Assembly: GCA_003565155.1 (NCBI GenBank)
Contig: PXDB01000073.1
Span: 1-60,633 of the forward strand
Length of the DNA: 60,633 nt
Direction of reading: 5' to 3'
From: Nitriliruptoraceae bacterium
GTDB lineage: Bacteria > Actinomycetota > Nitriliruptoria > Nitriliruptorales > Nitriliruptoraceae
The notes under the pieces are model-generated. The model was not told the DNA's origin. It did not search any database and saw only the letters and a program-made list of their open reading frames with translations. A program made the position numbers and the translations under genes. Positions 18,065 to 27,238 of this stretch are shown here, one piece after another; positions within the stretch are counted from its first letter, which is position 1, and every line of letters begins with the position of its first letter.

Positions 18065-18937
18065 ATGAAGCTCGGCATGATCGGACTCGGCAAGATGGGC
18101 GGCAACATGGCCACCCGGCTCCGGCGCAACGGCCATGAGGTCGTCGGCTTCGACCGCGACCCGGACACCCGCGACGTGGGCTCCCTCGAGGAGCTGGTCG
18201 CCGCGCTCGACGGGGAGCCGCGCCGCATCGTGTGGGTGATGGTGCCCGCCGGCGCGCCGACGGCCGACACCATCACCGCGCTGGCCGATCTGCTGCAGTC
18301 CGGTGATCTGGTCATCGACGGCGGCAACTCGAACTTCCGTCACTCCCAGGCCCACGGCGACGCGCTGGCCGCGCACGGCATCAGCTTCATCGACGCCGGC
18401 GTCAGCGGCGGGGTGTGGGGGCTCGACGAGGGCTACTGCATCATGGCCGGCGGCGGGACCGACGACATCTCCGACGTGAGCGCGATCTTCGACGCGCTGG
18501 TCACCGACGACGGCTTCGCCCACGTGGGCCCGGTCGGTGCCGGTCACTTCACCAAGATGGTCCACAACGGCGTCGAGTACGGGATGATGCAGAGCTTCGC
18601 CGAGGGCTACGAGCTCCTGGCGGCCAGCGACCTCGACATCGACCTGCCGTCCGCCCTGGAGGTGTGGCGCCACGGGTCGGTCGTGCGCTCCTGGCTGCTG
18701 GACCTCTTCGCCGCCGCGGTCCACGCCGACCCGAAGCTGGACGGCGTGCGCGGCTGGGCCGAGGACTCGGGCGAGGGACGCTGGACCGTCGAACAGGCGG
18801 TCGAGCTGGCCGTGCCGGCGCCGGCGATGACGGCCGCGCTGTTCGCACGCTTCGCCTCCCGTCAGGACGAGGCACCGGCCATGAAGGCGATCGCCGTCAT
18901 GCGGAACGCCTTCGGTGGCCACGAGGTGCGGTCGTGA
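18065..18937 (+). CDS. gnd: 6-phosphogluconate dehydrogenase (decarboxylating), short NAD-type
   Basis: Oxidatively decarboxylates 6-phosphogluconate to ribulose 5-phosphate. 290 residues, the short GndA/YqeC-like form without the duplicated C-terminal helical domain. Rossmann motif GLGKMGGNMA at residues 6-15, catalytic tracts GGNSNFRHS, DAGVSGGVWG and GHFTKMVHNGVEYG with the catalytic Lys and substrate-binding Asn. GCAGGAG lies before ATG 18065. Its TGA overlaps the zwf GTG. Confidence 0.93.
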   Translation: MKLGMIGLGKMGGNMATRLRRNGHEVVGFDRDPDTRDVGSLEELVAALDGEPRRIVWVMVPAGAPTADTITALADLLQSGDLVIDGGNSNFRHSQAHGDALAAHGISFIDAGVSGGVWGLDEGYCIMAGGGTDDISDVSAIFDALVTDDGFAHVGPVGAGHFTKMVHNGVEYGMMQSFAEGYELLAASDLDIDLPSALEVWRHGSVVRSWLLDLFAAAVHADPKLDGVRGWAEDSGEGRWTVEQAVELAVPAPAMTAALFARFASRQDEAPAMKAIAVMRNAFGGHEVRS

Positions 18938-20334
18938 GCGAGCGTTCCGACGCCCTGGTGCTGTTCGGGGGCACCGGTGACCTCGCCCAGCGCAAGCTCT
19001 ACCCCGCGCTGTACGAGCTGGCACGCGCCGGCCGCCTGCCACGGCGGGTCATCGCGGTGGCGGCCTCGGAGTGGACGCTTGACGAGCTGCGGAAACGGGT
19101 CGAGGCAGCGGTCGAGCGGTTCGAGAGCGGCGCGCCGGACCGGGCGGCGCTGTCACGGCTGCTCGACGCCCTCGGCTACGTCTCGGGTGACTACCGCGAC
19201 CCGGGCACCTTCGCCGCGCTGTCCTCGGCGCTGGGCAACAGCGCGTGTCCCCTGCTCTACCTCGCCATCCCCCCGAGCCTGTTCGAGACCGTGACCGCTG
19301 GTCTGGCCCGCGCCGGGATCGCCGCGCGGGGTCGGGTGGTGCTGGAGAAGCCCTTCGGTCGCGACCTGGCGTCGGCCCGGGAGCTGAACCGGTGCGTGCT
19401 GGCGGCCTTCGACGAGAGCTCGGTGTTCCGCATCGACCACTTCCTGGGCAAGGACCAGGTGCTGGACCTGCTGGTGTTCCGGCTCGCCAACTCCCTGCTG
19501 GAGCCCGCGTGGAACCGCCACCACATCGCCAGCGTGCAGATCACCATGGCGGAGTCGATCGACGTGGAGGGGCGTGGCGCCTTCTACGACGAGGTGGGGA
19601 CCCTGCGCGACGTGGTGCAGAACCACCTGTTGCAGGTGCTCGCCCTGGTGGCCATGGAGCCCCCCGTGGACACCAGCGCCGACGCGCTGCGGGACGAGAG
19701 GGTCAAGGTCTTCCGCGCCATGCCCACCCTCGAGCCGGCGCAGGTGGTGCGGGGTCAGTACGTCGGTTACCGCGATGAGGACGGGGTCGCCCCCGACTCC
19801 GAGGTGGAGACCTTCGTGGCCCTGACCACCTCGATCGAGTCGTGGCGGTGGGCGGGTGTGCCCTTCACGATCCGGGCCGGCAAGGCCATGGCGGCCACCG
19901 TCACCGAGGTGGTGGTCGAGTTCAAGCGCCCGCCGCTGCGGTTCTTCGCCCGCTGCGATGCACCCCCACCGGCACCCAACCGCCTGCGGTTCCAGATCAA
20001 GCCCGGCGGAGAGGTCGGCCTCCAGATCCAGATCAAGGCCCCCGGCGGGGAGATGGTCAGCCACCCCGTGGAGCTGTCCTACCGCTACGAGGAGGAGGAC
20101 GGCACCCGGGAGGAGGCCTACGCGCGCCTGCTCGACGACGCGCTCGACGGTGACCAGCGGCTCTTCGCCCGTGCCGACGGGGTCGAGGAAGCCTGGCGCG
20201 TGGTCGGAGAGGTCATCGGGGCGGCCGGCGCCGTGCACCCCTACGAGCGTGGCACCTGGGGCCCGGACGCCGCAGCGCAGCTCCTGCCCACCGGCACCAC
20301 CTGGCACGTCCCGGAGGTCGCGCGCGATGGCTGA
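18934..20334 (+). CDS. zwf: Glucose-6-phosphate dehydrogenase
   Basis: First step of the oxidative pentose phosphate pathway; 466 residues, the usual length. N-terminal nucleotide motif LFGGTGDLAQRKLYPAL at residues 9-25; catalytic signature RIDHFLGKDQV; C-terminal WAGVPFTIRAGKAM substrate block with the conserved Lys. GTG 18934 overlaps the gnd stop (GTGA); the stop overlaps the next gene by 8 nt. Confidence 0.96.
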   Translation: MSERSDALVLFGGTGDLAQRKLYPALYELARAGRLPRRVIAVAASEWTLDELRKRVEAAVERFESGAPDRAALSRLLDALGYVSGDYRDPGTFAALSSALGNSACPLLYLAIPPSLFETVTAGLARAGIAARGRVVLEKPFGRDLASARELNRCVLAAFDESSVFRIDHFLGKDQVLDLLVFRLANSLLEPAWNRHHIASVQITMAESIDVEGRGAFYDEVGTLRDVVQNHLLQVLALVAMEPPVDTSADALRDERVKVFRAMPTLEPAQVVRGQYVGYRDEDGVAPDSEVETFVALTTSIESWRWAGVPFTIRAGKAMAATVTEVVVEFKRPPLRFFARCDAPPPAPNRLRFQIKPGGEVGLQIQIKAPGGEMVSHPVELSYRYEEEDGTREEAYARLLDDALDGDQRLFARADGVEEAWRVVGEVIGAAGAVHPYERGTWGPDAAAQLLPTGTTWHVPEVARDG

Positions 20335-21910
20335 GACCCTGGCCGTCGACCTCGGCGGCACCCACATGCGCGCCGCCATCGTCACCGACGACGGCGTGGT
20401 CGCCCTGCGACGCACCCAGCCGACGCCGCGGCAGGACCGCTGCCCCGACGCGCTGCTCGTCCTGGTCGGTGACGTGCTCGAGACCCGGCCGGTCAGCGCA
20501 GCGGTGATCGGTGTGCCCGGACGCATCGACCACGCCGCGGGTGCCCTGGAGTACGCGCCCAACCTCCCGCCGCACTGGCCCGAGGCGCTGCGCGAGGATC
20601 TGCTCAGCGACGACCTCGGTGTGGCCGTCTCCCTGGCGAACGACGCGGACCTGGCCACGGTCGGGGAAGCACGCTTCGGTGCGGGTCGGGGTGCCGGCGA
20701 CGTGGTCTACGTCACGGTCTCCACCGGCATCGGCGCCGGCGTGCTGCTCGGTGGTCGCCTGGTCCGTGGCCGTCGGTCAGCCGCCGAGCTCGGCCACACG
20801 ATCGTCGACCTCACGGCGCACGGCCACGGGGAGATGGCCACGGCAGAGGATCGGGGCTCCGGCACGGCCTTCGGCCGCCTGGGCGCTGCACGGGGGCTGC
20901 CGGCCTCCGGCGCGCAGCTGGCCGCACTGGTGGAGGCCGGTGACGACGCCGCGCGGGAGGTCTGGGAGCAGGTGGCGGGCGTGGTGGCGGTCACCGTCGC
21001 CAACGTCGCGCACCTGTTCGCCCCCGAGGTGGTGGTGCTCGGTGGCGGCATGGGACGTGACCCGCAGCTGCTGGCGCCGGTACGCCGCGCCCTGGAGCAG
21101 GACGGCCCGCAGGGGTTGGCCGCGGCGGTCGAGGTGCGCACCGCGGAGCTCGGCGACGACGCCGGCCTGGTCGGCGCGGCCGGCTGGGCGGCGGCCAGCC
21201 CACCCGCACCGGCCCCGACGACCGGGCGCGCAGCTGCTGCGACACCGCCCGCGTCTCCGCGTGCCGCACCCGCCGGGGCTGCGGGCACGGAGCGTGCGCC
21301 GCTGCCGTCGCGGGGGTCGCTGCAGCGGATCGTGCTGGTGCGCCACGCGGAGACCGCGTGGAGCCTGACCGGCCAGCACACCGGCTCGACCGACCTGCCC
21401 CTGACCGACGCCGGACGGCGCAAGGTGGCCCTGGCGGGTGCGCGCCTGACCGGCCAGCGCTTCACCCGCGTGCTGACCAGTCCGCTGCAGCGGGCGGCCG
21501 AGACCTGCGCGATCACCGGCTTCGACGGCCGGGCCGAGGTCCACGAGGCGCTCCGGGAGTGGGACTACGGCGAGTACGAAGGTCGCACGACCCCCCAGAT
21601 CCGCGAGCAGGACCCGGGGTGGGAGCTGTACCGCGACGGCGCGCCGGGCGGCGAGTCGCCCGAAGCGGTGCGCAGCCGCGTCGACGCCCTGATCCAGGAG
21701 CTGCTCGCGCTGTGCCGCGAGGGCGGGGACGCCCTGCTGTTCAGCCACGGCCACCTGCTGCGGGCGCTGGCGGCCCGATGGCTGGGGGAGCCGGTCGCGC
21801 TCGGTCGCCACCTGGGCCTGGGCACCGGGAGCCTGTCCACGCTCGGGTGGAAGCGGGAGCTGACCGTGATCGAGGTGTGGAACGACCGCGCCCACCTGGA
21901 GGATGTATGA
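20327..21910 (+). CDS. ROK-family sugar kinase fused to histidine phosphatase
   Basis: 527 residues in two domains. Residues 1-285 form a ROK kinase, probably a glucokinase: ATP loop AVDLGGTHMRAAIV, VIGVPGRIDH, and VSTGIGAGVLLGGRLVRG. The Cys-rich zinc motif (CxCGxxGCxE) that usually follows GH in ROK glucokinases is absent; LGHTIVDLTAHGHG stands in its place. A linker of about 35 Ala/Pro/Thr residues leads to a phosphoglycerate-mutase-like histidine phosphatase (about 325-527) with RHAE phosphohistidine motif and the second catalytic His in LFSHGHLLRAL. The pairing is unusual. It overlaps zwf and pgl at its two ends. Confidence 0.88.
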   Translation: MAETLAVDLGGTHMRAAIVTDDGVVALRRTQPTPRQDRCPDALLVLVGDVLETRPVSAAVIGVPGRIDHAAGALEYAPNLPPHWPEALREDLLSDDLGVAVSLANDADLATVGEARFGAGRGAGDVVYVTVSTGIGAGVLLGGRLVRGRRSAAELGHTIVDLTAHGHGEMATAEDRGSGTAFGRLGAARGLPASGAQLAALVEAGDDAAREVWEQVAGVVAVTVANVAHLFAPEVVVLGGGMGRDPQLLAPVRRALEQDGPQGLAAAVEVRTAELGDDAGLVGAAGWAAASPPAPAPTTGRAAAATPPASPRAAPAGAAGTERAPLPSRGSLQRIVLVRHAETAWSLTGQHTGSTDLPLTDAGRRKVALAGARLTGQRFTRVLTSPLQRAAETCAITGFDGRAEVHEALREWDYGEYEGRTTPQIREQDPGWELYRDGAPGGESPEAVRSRVDALIQELLALCREGGDALLFSHGHLLRALAARWLGEPVALGRHLGLGTGSLSTLGWKRELTVIEVWNDRAHLEDV

Positions 21911-22635
21911 GCATCGAGGTGCTGGAGACGCCGCAGACGTTGGCCGACCGCGCCGCGCAGGTGCTGGCCGAGCACCTGCGCTCGGCGATCCGGGCGCGTG
22001 GTCGTGCGACCATGGCGGTCTCCGGCGGCCGCACCCCCGAGGCCCTGCTCGCCGCGCTGGCCCGCCACGAACTCGCGTGGCAGCAGGTCCACGTGTGCCA
22101 GGTGGACGAGCGGATCGCCCCCGATGCGCACCCCGAACGCAACCTCGGGCTGCTGCAACGTGCCCTGTTCGGCCACCGCGCCGGGCCGGTGCCGCAGCTG
22201 CACGCGATGCCGGTCACGGCGACCGACCCGGGGACCGCCGCCGCCCGCTACGCGGGCCTGCTGGTGGCCCTGGCCGGCCGGCCGCCGGTCCTCGACGTCG
22301 TGCAGTTGGGGCTGGGCGTCGACGGGCACACCGCTTCCCTGGTGCCCGACGACCCGATCCTCGACGTCACCGACCGCGACGTCGCCGTGACGCAGCCCTA
22401 CCAGGGCCGCCGCCGGCTGACCTGCACCTTCCCCCTGCTGGCGCGCGCCCGACACCGGGTGTGGGTCGTCAGCGGGACGGACAAGGCCCCGGCGTTGTCC
22501 CGTGTCCACGCGGGTGACCTGCAGCTGCCTGCCGCCCGCGTGCCGCGACAGGACGCGCGGTGGCTCGTCGACCGTGCCGCCGCTGCCCAGCTCGACCCCG
22601 CCAACGTCCCGACCCTCGAGGAGCAACGACCATGA
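21907..22635 (+). CDS. pgl: 6-phosphogluconolactonase
   Basis: Hydrolyses 6-phosphogluconolactone made by Zwf. 242 residues of the DevB/SOL type: TMAVSGGRTPEALLAAL, CQVDERIAPDAHPERNLGLL, and QLGLGVDGHTASLVPDDPIL. ATG 21907 overlaps the fusion-gene stop (ATGA), and its own stop overlaps the tkt start in the same way. Confidence 0.94.
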   Translation: MSIEVLETPQTLADRAAQVLAEHLRSAIRARGRATMAVSGGRTPEALLAALARHELAWQQVHVCQVDERIAPDAHPERNLGLLQRALFGHRAGPVPQLHAMPVTATDPGTAAARYAGLLVALAGRPPVLDVVQLGLGVDGHTASLVPDDPILDVTDRDVAVTQPYQGRRRLTCTFPLLARARHRVWVVSGTDKAPALSRVHAGDLQLPAARVPRQDARWLVDRAAAAQLDPANVPTLEEQRP

Positions 22636-24659
22636 GCGTGACCACCGACCCCGTCCTGCGCGACGACGTCGTCGTCATCGGGCACGGCAGCCCGGGGGCG
22701 CCTCCCGCCGGCCCGCAGCGTGATGCGATCGACGCCGTGCGTTTCCTGGCCGCCGACGCGGTCGAGCGTGCCGGCTCGGGCCACCCCGGTACCGCCATGG
22801 CGCTGGCACCCGTGGCCTACGAGCTCTACGCACGGCAGTTGCGGCACGATCCCACCGCCCCGCACTGGCCCGACCGGGACCGCTTCGTGCTGTCCGCCGG
22901 GCACGCCTCGATGCTGCAGTACGCCGCCCTGCACCTGTCCGGCTACGACCTCGACCTCGAGGACCTCCAGCGCTTCCGGCAGCTCGGCTCGCGGACCCCG
23001 GGTCACCCGGAGCGCGGCCACACCGACGGCGTCGAGGTGGGTACCGGCCCGCTCGGCCAGGGGATCAGCATGGCGGTCGGCCTGGCGCTGGCGGAGCGGA
23101 TGCTGGCTGCGCACTTCAACCGCGGCGAGCACAGGATCGTCGACCACCGCACCTGGGTGATCGCGGGCGACGGCGACATGATGGAGGGAGTAACCAGCGA
23201 GGCCACGTCCCTGGCGGGAACCCTCGGGCTCGACCGTCTCACCGTGCTCTACGACGACAACCACATCACCATCGAGGGCGACACCGACCAGGCCTTCTGC
23301 GAGGACGTCGCCCGGCGCTTCGACGCCCACGGCTGGCAGGTGCTGCGCGTCGATGACGTGAACGCGTCCGACGAACTGGCCGCAGCGCTGGACGCGGCGC
23401 GCGCCGACACCGAGCGGCCGACCCTCATCATCGCGCGCACCCACATCGGCTACGGCTCCCCGAAGCAGGACGATGCCGGCGCCCACGGTGCCCCCCTCGG
23501 TGCGGACGCGCTGGCAGCCACCCGCGAGACGCTCGGCTGGGAGCACGCGCCCTTCGAGATCCCCGCCCACGTCTACGACCACTGGCAGGAGCACGTCGCC
23601 GCGCGGGCGAGCGCCCGCTCGGCGTGGGAGGACGCCTTCGCCCGCTACCGCGACGACCACCCGGAGCTCGCCGCGGAGTTCGAGCGCCGCAGGAGCGGGC
23701 AGCTGCCCGAGGGCTGGGCGGACGACCTGCTGGCCGCGGCCACGAGCCAGGCCCCCGTCGCCACCCGGACCACCCTCGGCGAGGTCCTCAACGCGGCTGC
23801 GGCGCGCGTGCCGGAGCTGGTCGGCGGCAGTGCCGACCTCGCGCCCTCCACCGTCACGACCCTGCACGGCGAGGGGGACGTGACCCGGGCGGACGCCTCG
23901 GGGCGCAACCTGCACTTCGGTGTGCGCGAGCACGCCATGGGCGCGGTGCTCAACGGCCTGGCGGCCCACGGGGGGGTGCGACCTTTCGGCGCGACCTTCC
24001 TGGTGTTCAGCGACTACCTCAAGCCGGCCATCCGCCTGTCGGCGCTGATGCAGTTGCCGGTGGTGTACGTGTTCACCCACGACTCGATCGGGCTCGGCGA
24101 GGACGGTCCGACCCACCAGCCCGTCGAGCAGCTCGCGAGCCTGCGCGCCACACCCGGGCTGACGGTGCTCCGCCCGGCCGACGCGCACGAGACGGCTGCC
24201 GCGATCGACACGGCGCTGGAACTCGACGGGCCCGTCGCCGTGATCCTGTCGCGCCAGAAGCTGCCGGCGCTGACCACCGACCGGCTCGACATGGCGGGAC
24301 GGATCGTGGCCGACGGCGGGGACGCGGCCATCGTCGCCACCGGCTCCGAGGTCGAGATCGCGCTCGAGGCCCGGGACCTGCTCGCGGCGGACGGGGTGGC
24401 CGCCCGGGTGGTGTCCCTGCCCTCCTGGGAGCTGTTCCGCGCGCGGCCGGTGGCCGAACGCGAGCAGCTCCTGCCGCCGGGCCTCCCGACGGTGGCGGTG
24501 GAGGCGGCCTCATCCCAGGGGTGGTGCGAGTTCGCCGACGAAGTGGTCGCCCTCGACCGGTTCGGGGCCTCCGGTACCGCCGACGCGCTCTACGAGCAGC
24601 TCGGCATCACCGCCGAAGCGGTGGCGTCCCGGGTCCGCGGGCTGCGAGCAGCACGATGA
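22632..24659 (+). CDS. tkt: Transketolase
   Basis: Thiamine-diphosphate enzyme of the non-oxidative pentose phosphate pathway; 675 residues. Visible: GHPGTAMALAPVAYELY, GPLGQGISMAVGLALAE, the TPP-binding GDGDMMEGVTSEA with the following NHITIEG, and in the pyrimidine domain LHFGVREHAMGAVLNGLA. The first about 35 residues are an extension ahead of the usual start. Coupled to pgl and to the downstream GH15 gene by 4-nt overlaps. Confidence 0.95.
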   Translation: MSVTTDPVLRDDVVVIGHGSPGAPPAGPQRDAIDAVRFLAADAVERAGSGHPGTAMALAPVAYELYARQLRHDPTAPHWPDRDRFVLSAGHASMLQYAALHLSGYDLDLEDLQRFRQLGSRTPGHPERGHTDGVEVGTGPLGQGISMAVGLALAERMLAAHFNRGEHRIVDHRTWVIAGDGDMMEGVTSEATSLAGTLGLDRLTVLYDDNHITIEGDTDQAFCEDVARRFDAHGWQVLRVDDVNASDELAAALDAARADTERPTLIIARTHIGYGSPKQDDAGAHGAPLGADALAATRETLGWEHAPFEIPAHVYDHWQEHVAARASARSAWEDAFARYRDDHPELAAEFERRRSGQLPEGWADDLLAAATSQAPVATRTTLGEVLNAAAARVPELVGGSADLAPSTVTTLHGEGDVTRADASGRNLHFGVREHAMGAVLNGLAAHGGVRPFGATFLVFSDYLKPAIRLSALMQLPVVYVFTHDSIGLGEDGPTHQPVEQLASLRATPGLTVLRPADAHETAAAIDTALELDGPVAVILSRQKLPALTTDRLDMAGRIVADGGDAAIVATGSEVEIALEARDLLAADGVAARVVSLPSWELFRARPVAEREQLLPPGLPTVAVEAASSQGWCEFADEVVALDRFGASGTADALYEQLGITAEAVASRVRGLRAAR

Positions 24660-26497
24660 GCGACATCGCGCTGGAGGACCACGCCTTCCTGTCCGACTGC
24701 CACTCGGCGGCGTTGGTGACCCGGGAAGGTTCCGTCGACTGGCTGTGCTTCCCGCGGTTCGACGCGCCCAGCGTGTTCGGTCGCCTCCTGGACGACGACG
24801 CCGGTCATCTGCGCACCCGCCCGGTCGGCCACGCCGAGGTGACCCGCCGCTACCTCGACGACAGTCTGGTACTCGAGACCACCTTCACCACCGCATCGGG
24901 CACCGCGGTGCTGACCGAGGCCCTGGCGCTGCGACCTGACGACAGCGGTCACCAGCTCGGCCAGGACGCGCCCCACGCCCTGCTGCGCCGTCTGGTCTGC
25001 ACCGAGGGCAGCGTCGAGGTGGAGGTCGTCTTCGCCCCCCGACCGGAGTACGGGCTTGCACGCCCGCTGCTGGTCGCGGTCGAGGGTGGGGTGCTGACCC
25101 GTGGCGCCCCCGCAGCCTTGGCGTTGTGGACCGAGCTGCCCCTGCGGATCGGCCCCAGCCGGGCGGAGGGTCGCTGCACGCTGACCGCCGGTCAGGAGGT
25201 GACCGTCGCCCTGCAGTGGGCCAGGGCCTGGGAGGCGGAACCCGCCAGGTGGCGGCCCACGGAGGTCGTGGAGCGGCTGTCGGACACCACCGCGGCGTGG
25301 CAGCGGTGGGCTGCGGAGCACCAGCGCTACGAGGGGCCGTGGCGCGAGCTCGTGCGCTGCAGCGGGCGGGTGCTCCAGGGGCTGACCTTCCAGCCGACCG
25401 GCGCGGTGATCGCCGCCGCCACCACCTCGTTGCCGGAGGAGATCGGCGGGTCCCGGAACTGGGACTACCGCTACGCGTGGCTGCGCGACGCCTCCCTGAC
25501 CCTCGACGCCCTGTGGATCGCCGCCTGCCCGGATGAGGCACGGGCCTTCGTCGCGTGGCTGGTCGGTGCGGCGGCCGGGGACCTGCGGGTCGGCTCCACG
25601 CCCCAGATCATGTACGGGGTGGCCGGCGAGCACGACCTGGCGGAGCGCACCCTCGACCATCTGGCTGGCTGGCGTGACAGCCGGCCGGTCCGGGTCGGCA
25701 ACGGCGCCTACGACCAGGTGCAGCTCGACGTCTACGGCGAGGTGCTGTCCGCCGTGGCCAGGCTCCGCAAGGAGCTTGGCCCGCTCGACGACACCACGTG
25801 CTGGTTCCTCCGGCAGCTCGCCCAGGCGGCGATCGACGGCTGGGAACAACGCGATCAGGGGCTGTGGGAGGTCCGCAGTGCGCCGCAGCACATGCTGAAC
25901 TCCAAGCTGATGTGCTGGGTGGCGCTCGACCGGGCCATCGAGCTGGCGGACGACCTGGGCCCGTCGGCGTCGGAACTGGCCAGCTGGGAGCGCGAGCGCG
26001 ACCGGATCCGCACCGAGATCCTCGAGCGGGGCGTCGATGCGGACACCGGCGCCTTCACCCAGGCCTTCGGCTCACCGGTGATGGACGCCAGCGCGCTGCG
26101 CGTCGCCCTGGTCGGTTTCCTGCCCGGCGACGACCCGCGGGTGCTCGCAACCATCGACGCGGTCCGCGATCGGCTCACCGACGACCAGGGTTTCGTGCAC
26201 CGCTACGAGGGCGACGACGGGCTGGAGGGGGAGGAGGGCAGCTTCCTGCTGTGCACCTTCTGGCTCGCCCACGCCCAGGCCCTGGCCGGCGACGTCGACG
26301 CCGCTCGGGCGACCTTCGAGCTGGCGGCCGGCGTGCGCAACGACGTCGACCTGCTCGCCGAGGAGTACGGCGGTGGGGTCCTGCTCGGCAACCTGCCCCA
26401 GGCCTTCAGCCACATCGGCCTGGTCACCGCCGCCGAGGCCATCGCCGCGTGCGAAGCCGTCGCGCCCGAGGCCTCCGCGCTGGAGGCCGCCGAGTGA
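24656..26497 (+). CDS. GH15-family glycosidase (trehalase/glucoamylase type)
   Basis: 613 residues. N-terminal trehalase-like beta domain: ALEDHAFLSDCHSAALVTREG and GSVDWLCFPRFDAPSVF. The barrel has GSRNWDYRYAWLRDASLTLDAL and LLAEEYGGGVLLGNLPQAFSHIG with the acidic residues expected for inverting catalysis. Bacterial members act on trehalose or alpha-glucans; glucose produced could feed the neighbouring ROK kinase and zwf. Last gene of the cluster; it meets the convergent sigma-like gene with no gap. Confidence 0.88.
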   Translation: MSDIALEDHAFLSDCHSAALVTREGSVDWLCFPRFDAPSVFGRLLDDDAGHLRTRPVGHAEVTRRYLDDSLVLETTFTTASGTAVLTEALALRPDDSGHQLGQDAPHALLRRLVCTEGSVEVEVVFAPRPEYGLARPLLVAVEGGVLTRGAPAALALWTELPLRIGPSRAEGRCTLTAGQEVTVALQWARAWEAEPARWRPTEVVERLSDTTAAWQRWAAEHQRYEGPWRELVRCSGRVLQGLTFQPTGAVIAAATTSLPEEIGGSRNWDYRYAWLRDASLTLDALWIAACPDEARAFVAWLVGAAAGDLRVGSTPQIMYGVAGEHDLAERTLDHLAGWRDSRPVRVGNGAYDQVQLDVYGEVLSAVARLRKELGPLDDTTCWFLRQLAQAAIDGWEQRDQGLWEVRSAPQHMLNSKLMCWVALDRAIELADDLGPSASELASWERERDRIRTEILERGVDADTGAFTQAFGSPVMDASALRVALVGFLPGDDPRVLATIDAVRDRLTDDQGFVHRYEGDDGLEGEEGSFLLCTFWLAHAQALAGDVDAARATFELAAGVRNDVDLLAEEYGGGVLLGNLPQAFSHIGLVTAAEAIAACEAVAPEASALEAAE

Positions 26498-26498
26498 C

Positions 26499-27023
26499 CT
26501 AGCCGTCCCCGGCCAGCCCCAGGTGCGGCGTGCCCGCCGCCGCGCGGTGCGTCGTGCCGGCGGTCACCGGCGGGATCGCGGTCAGGACCGGCCGCAGCTG
26601 CCGGCGTGCGTCGTGCAGCAGCGAGGCGGCCTCGTGGAGGTCGGTGTCGAGCACCCGGGCGAGCTGGGCGTAGGACAGCCCCTCCCCGTCCACGAGCTGG
26701 ACGGCGGCCCGCTGCGGTGGCGGCAACGCCGCGAGGGCCGCCGCTGCGGACGTGCCGTTGCCGGCCGCGCCGCCGTCCCGCGGTGCCGCGCGGAAACGGG
26801 CCCACAGGTGGGCGTGGAGCCAGGCGGTGGGGTCCTCCTCGTCCAGCACGCTGCGCGCCGCAGCGCGCAGGGTCTGCTCCACCAGCGCCTCGGCCCGCTC
26901 GTGGGTGCCGAGGTAGACCAGGGCCGTGCGCAGGAGTCCAGGGAGCTGTTCGTGCACGAGCGCACGCTGCCGGCTGCTCCAGCCGACCACGGGCTGACCA
27001 CGGAGGTGGGCTGCTCGCCGCAT
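26499..27023 (-). CDS. Sigma-70 family (ECF-like) protein
   Basis: 174 residues. The middle resembles ECF region 2 (LLRTALVYLGTHERAEALVEQTLRAA) and the second half region 4 (LPPPQRAAVQLVDGEGLSYAQLARVLDTDLHEAASLLHDARRQL). Divergent from the typical factor, so it may be a degenerate or non-canonical sigma. Divergently placed from the PAS kinase at 27239; the 215 bp between hold both promoters. Confidence 0.65.
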   Translation of the reverse strand: MRRAAHLRGQPVVGWSSRQRALVHEQLPGLLRTALVYLGTHERAEALVEQTLRAAARSVLDEEDPTAWLHAHLWARFRAAPRDGGAAGNGTSAAAALAALPPPQRAAVQLVDGEGLSYAQLARVLDTDLHEAASLLHDARRQLRPVLTAIPPVTAGTTHRAAAGTPHLGLAGDG

Positions 27024-27238
27024 GGTGTTCTCCCTCGGTGACGGGACATCGACGGTGGCCGGTCGCAGCTGCGCTGACCGGTGTCACGCTGACGTCGATG
27101 ACGGTACGTGCGGGCCTTTGGGCGACCTTTTGCTGCCTGGCGCGGCGACCCTGCACCGTTGTAGGTTGCGGGGCGGGGTTCGATGTCCGCCTCGGCGATC
27201 CCCTGCGCGACCCCCGTCCCACGACCACGGGCCTGTTG

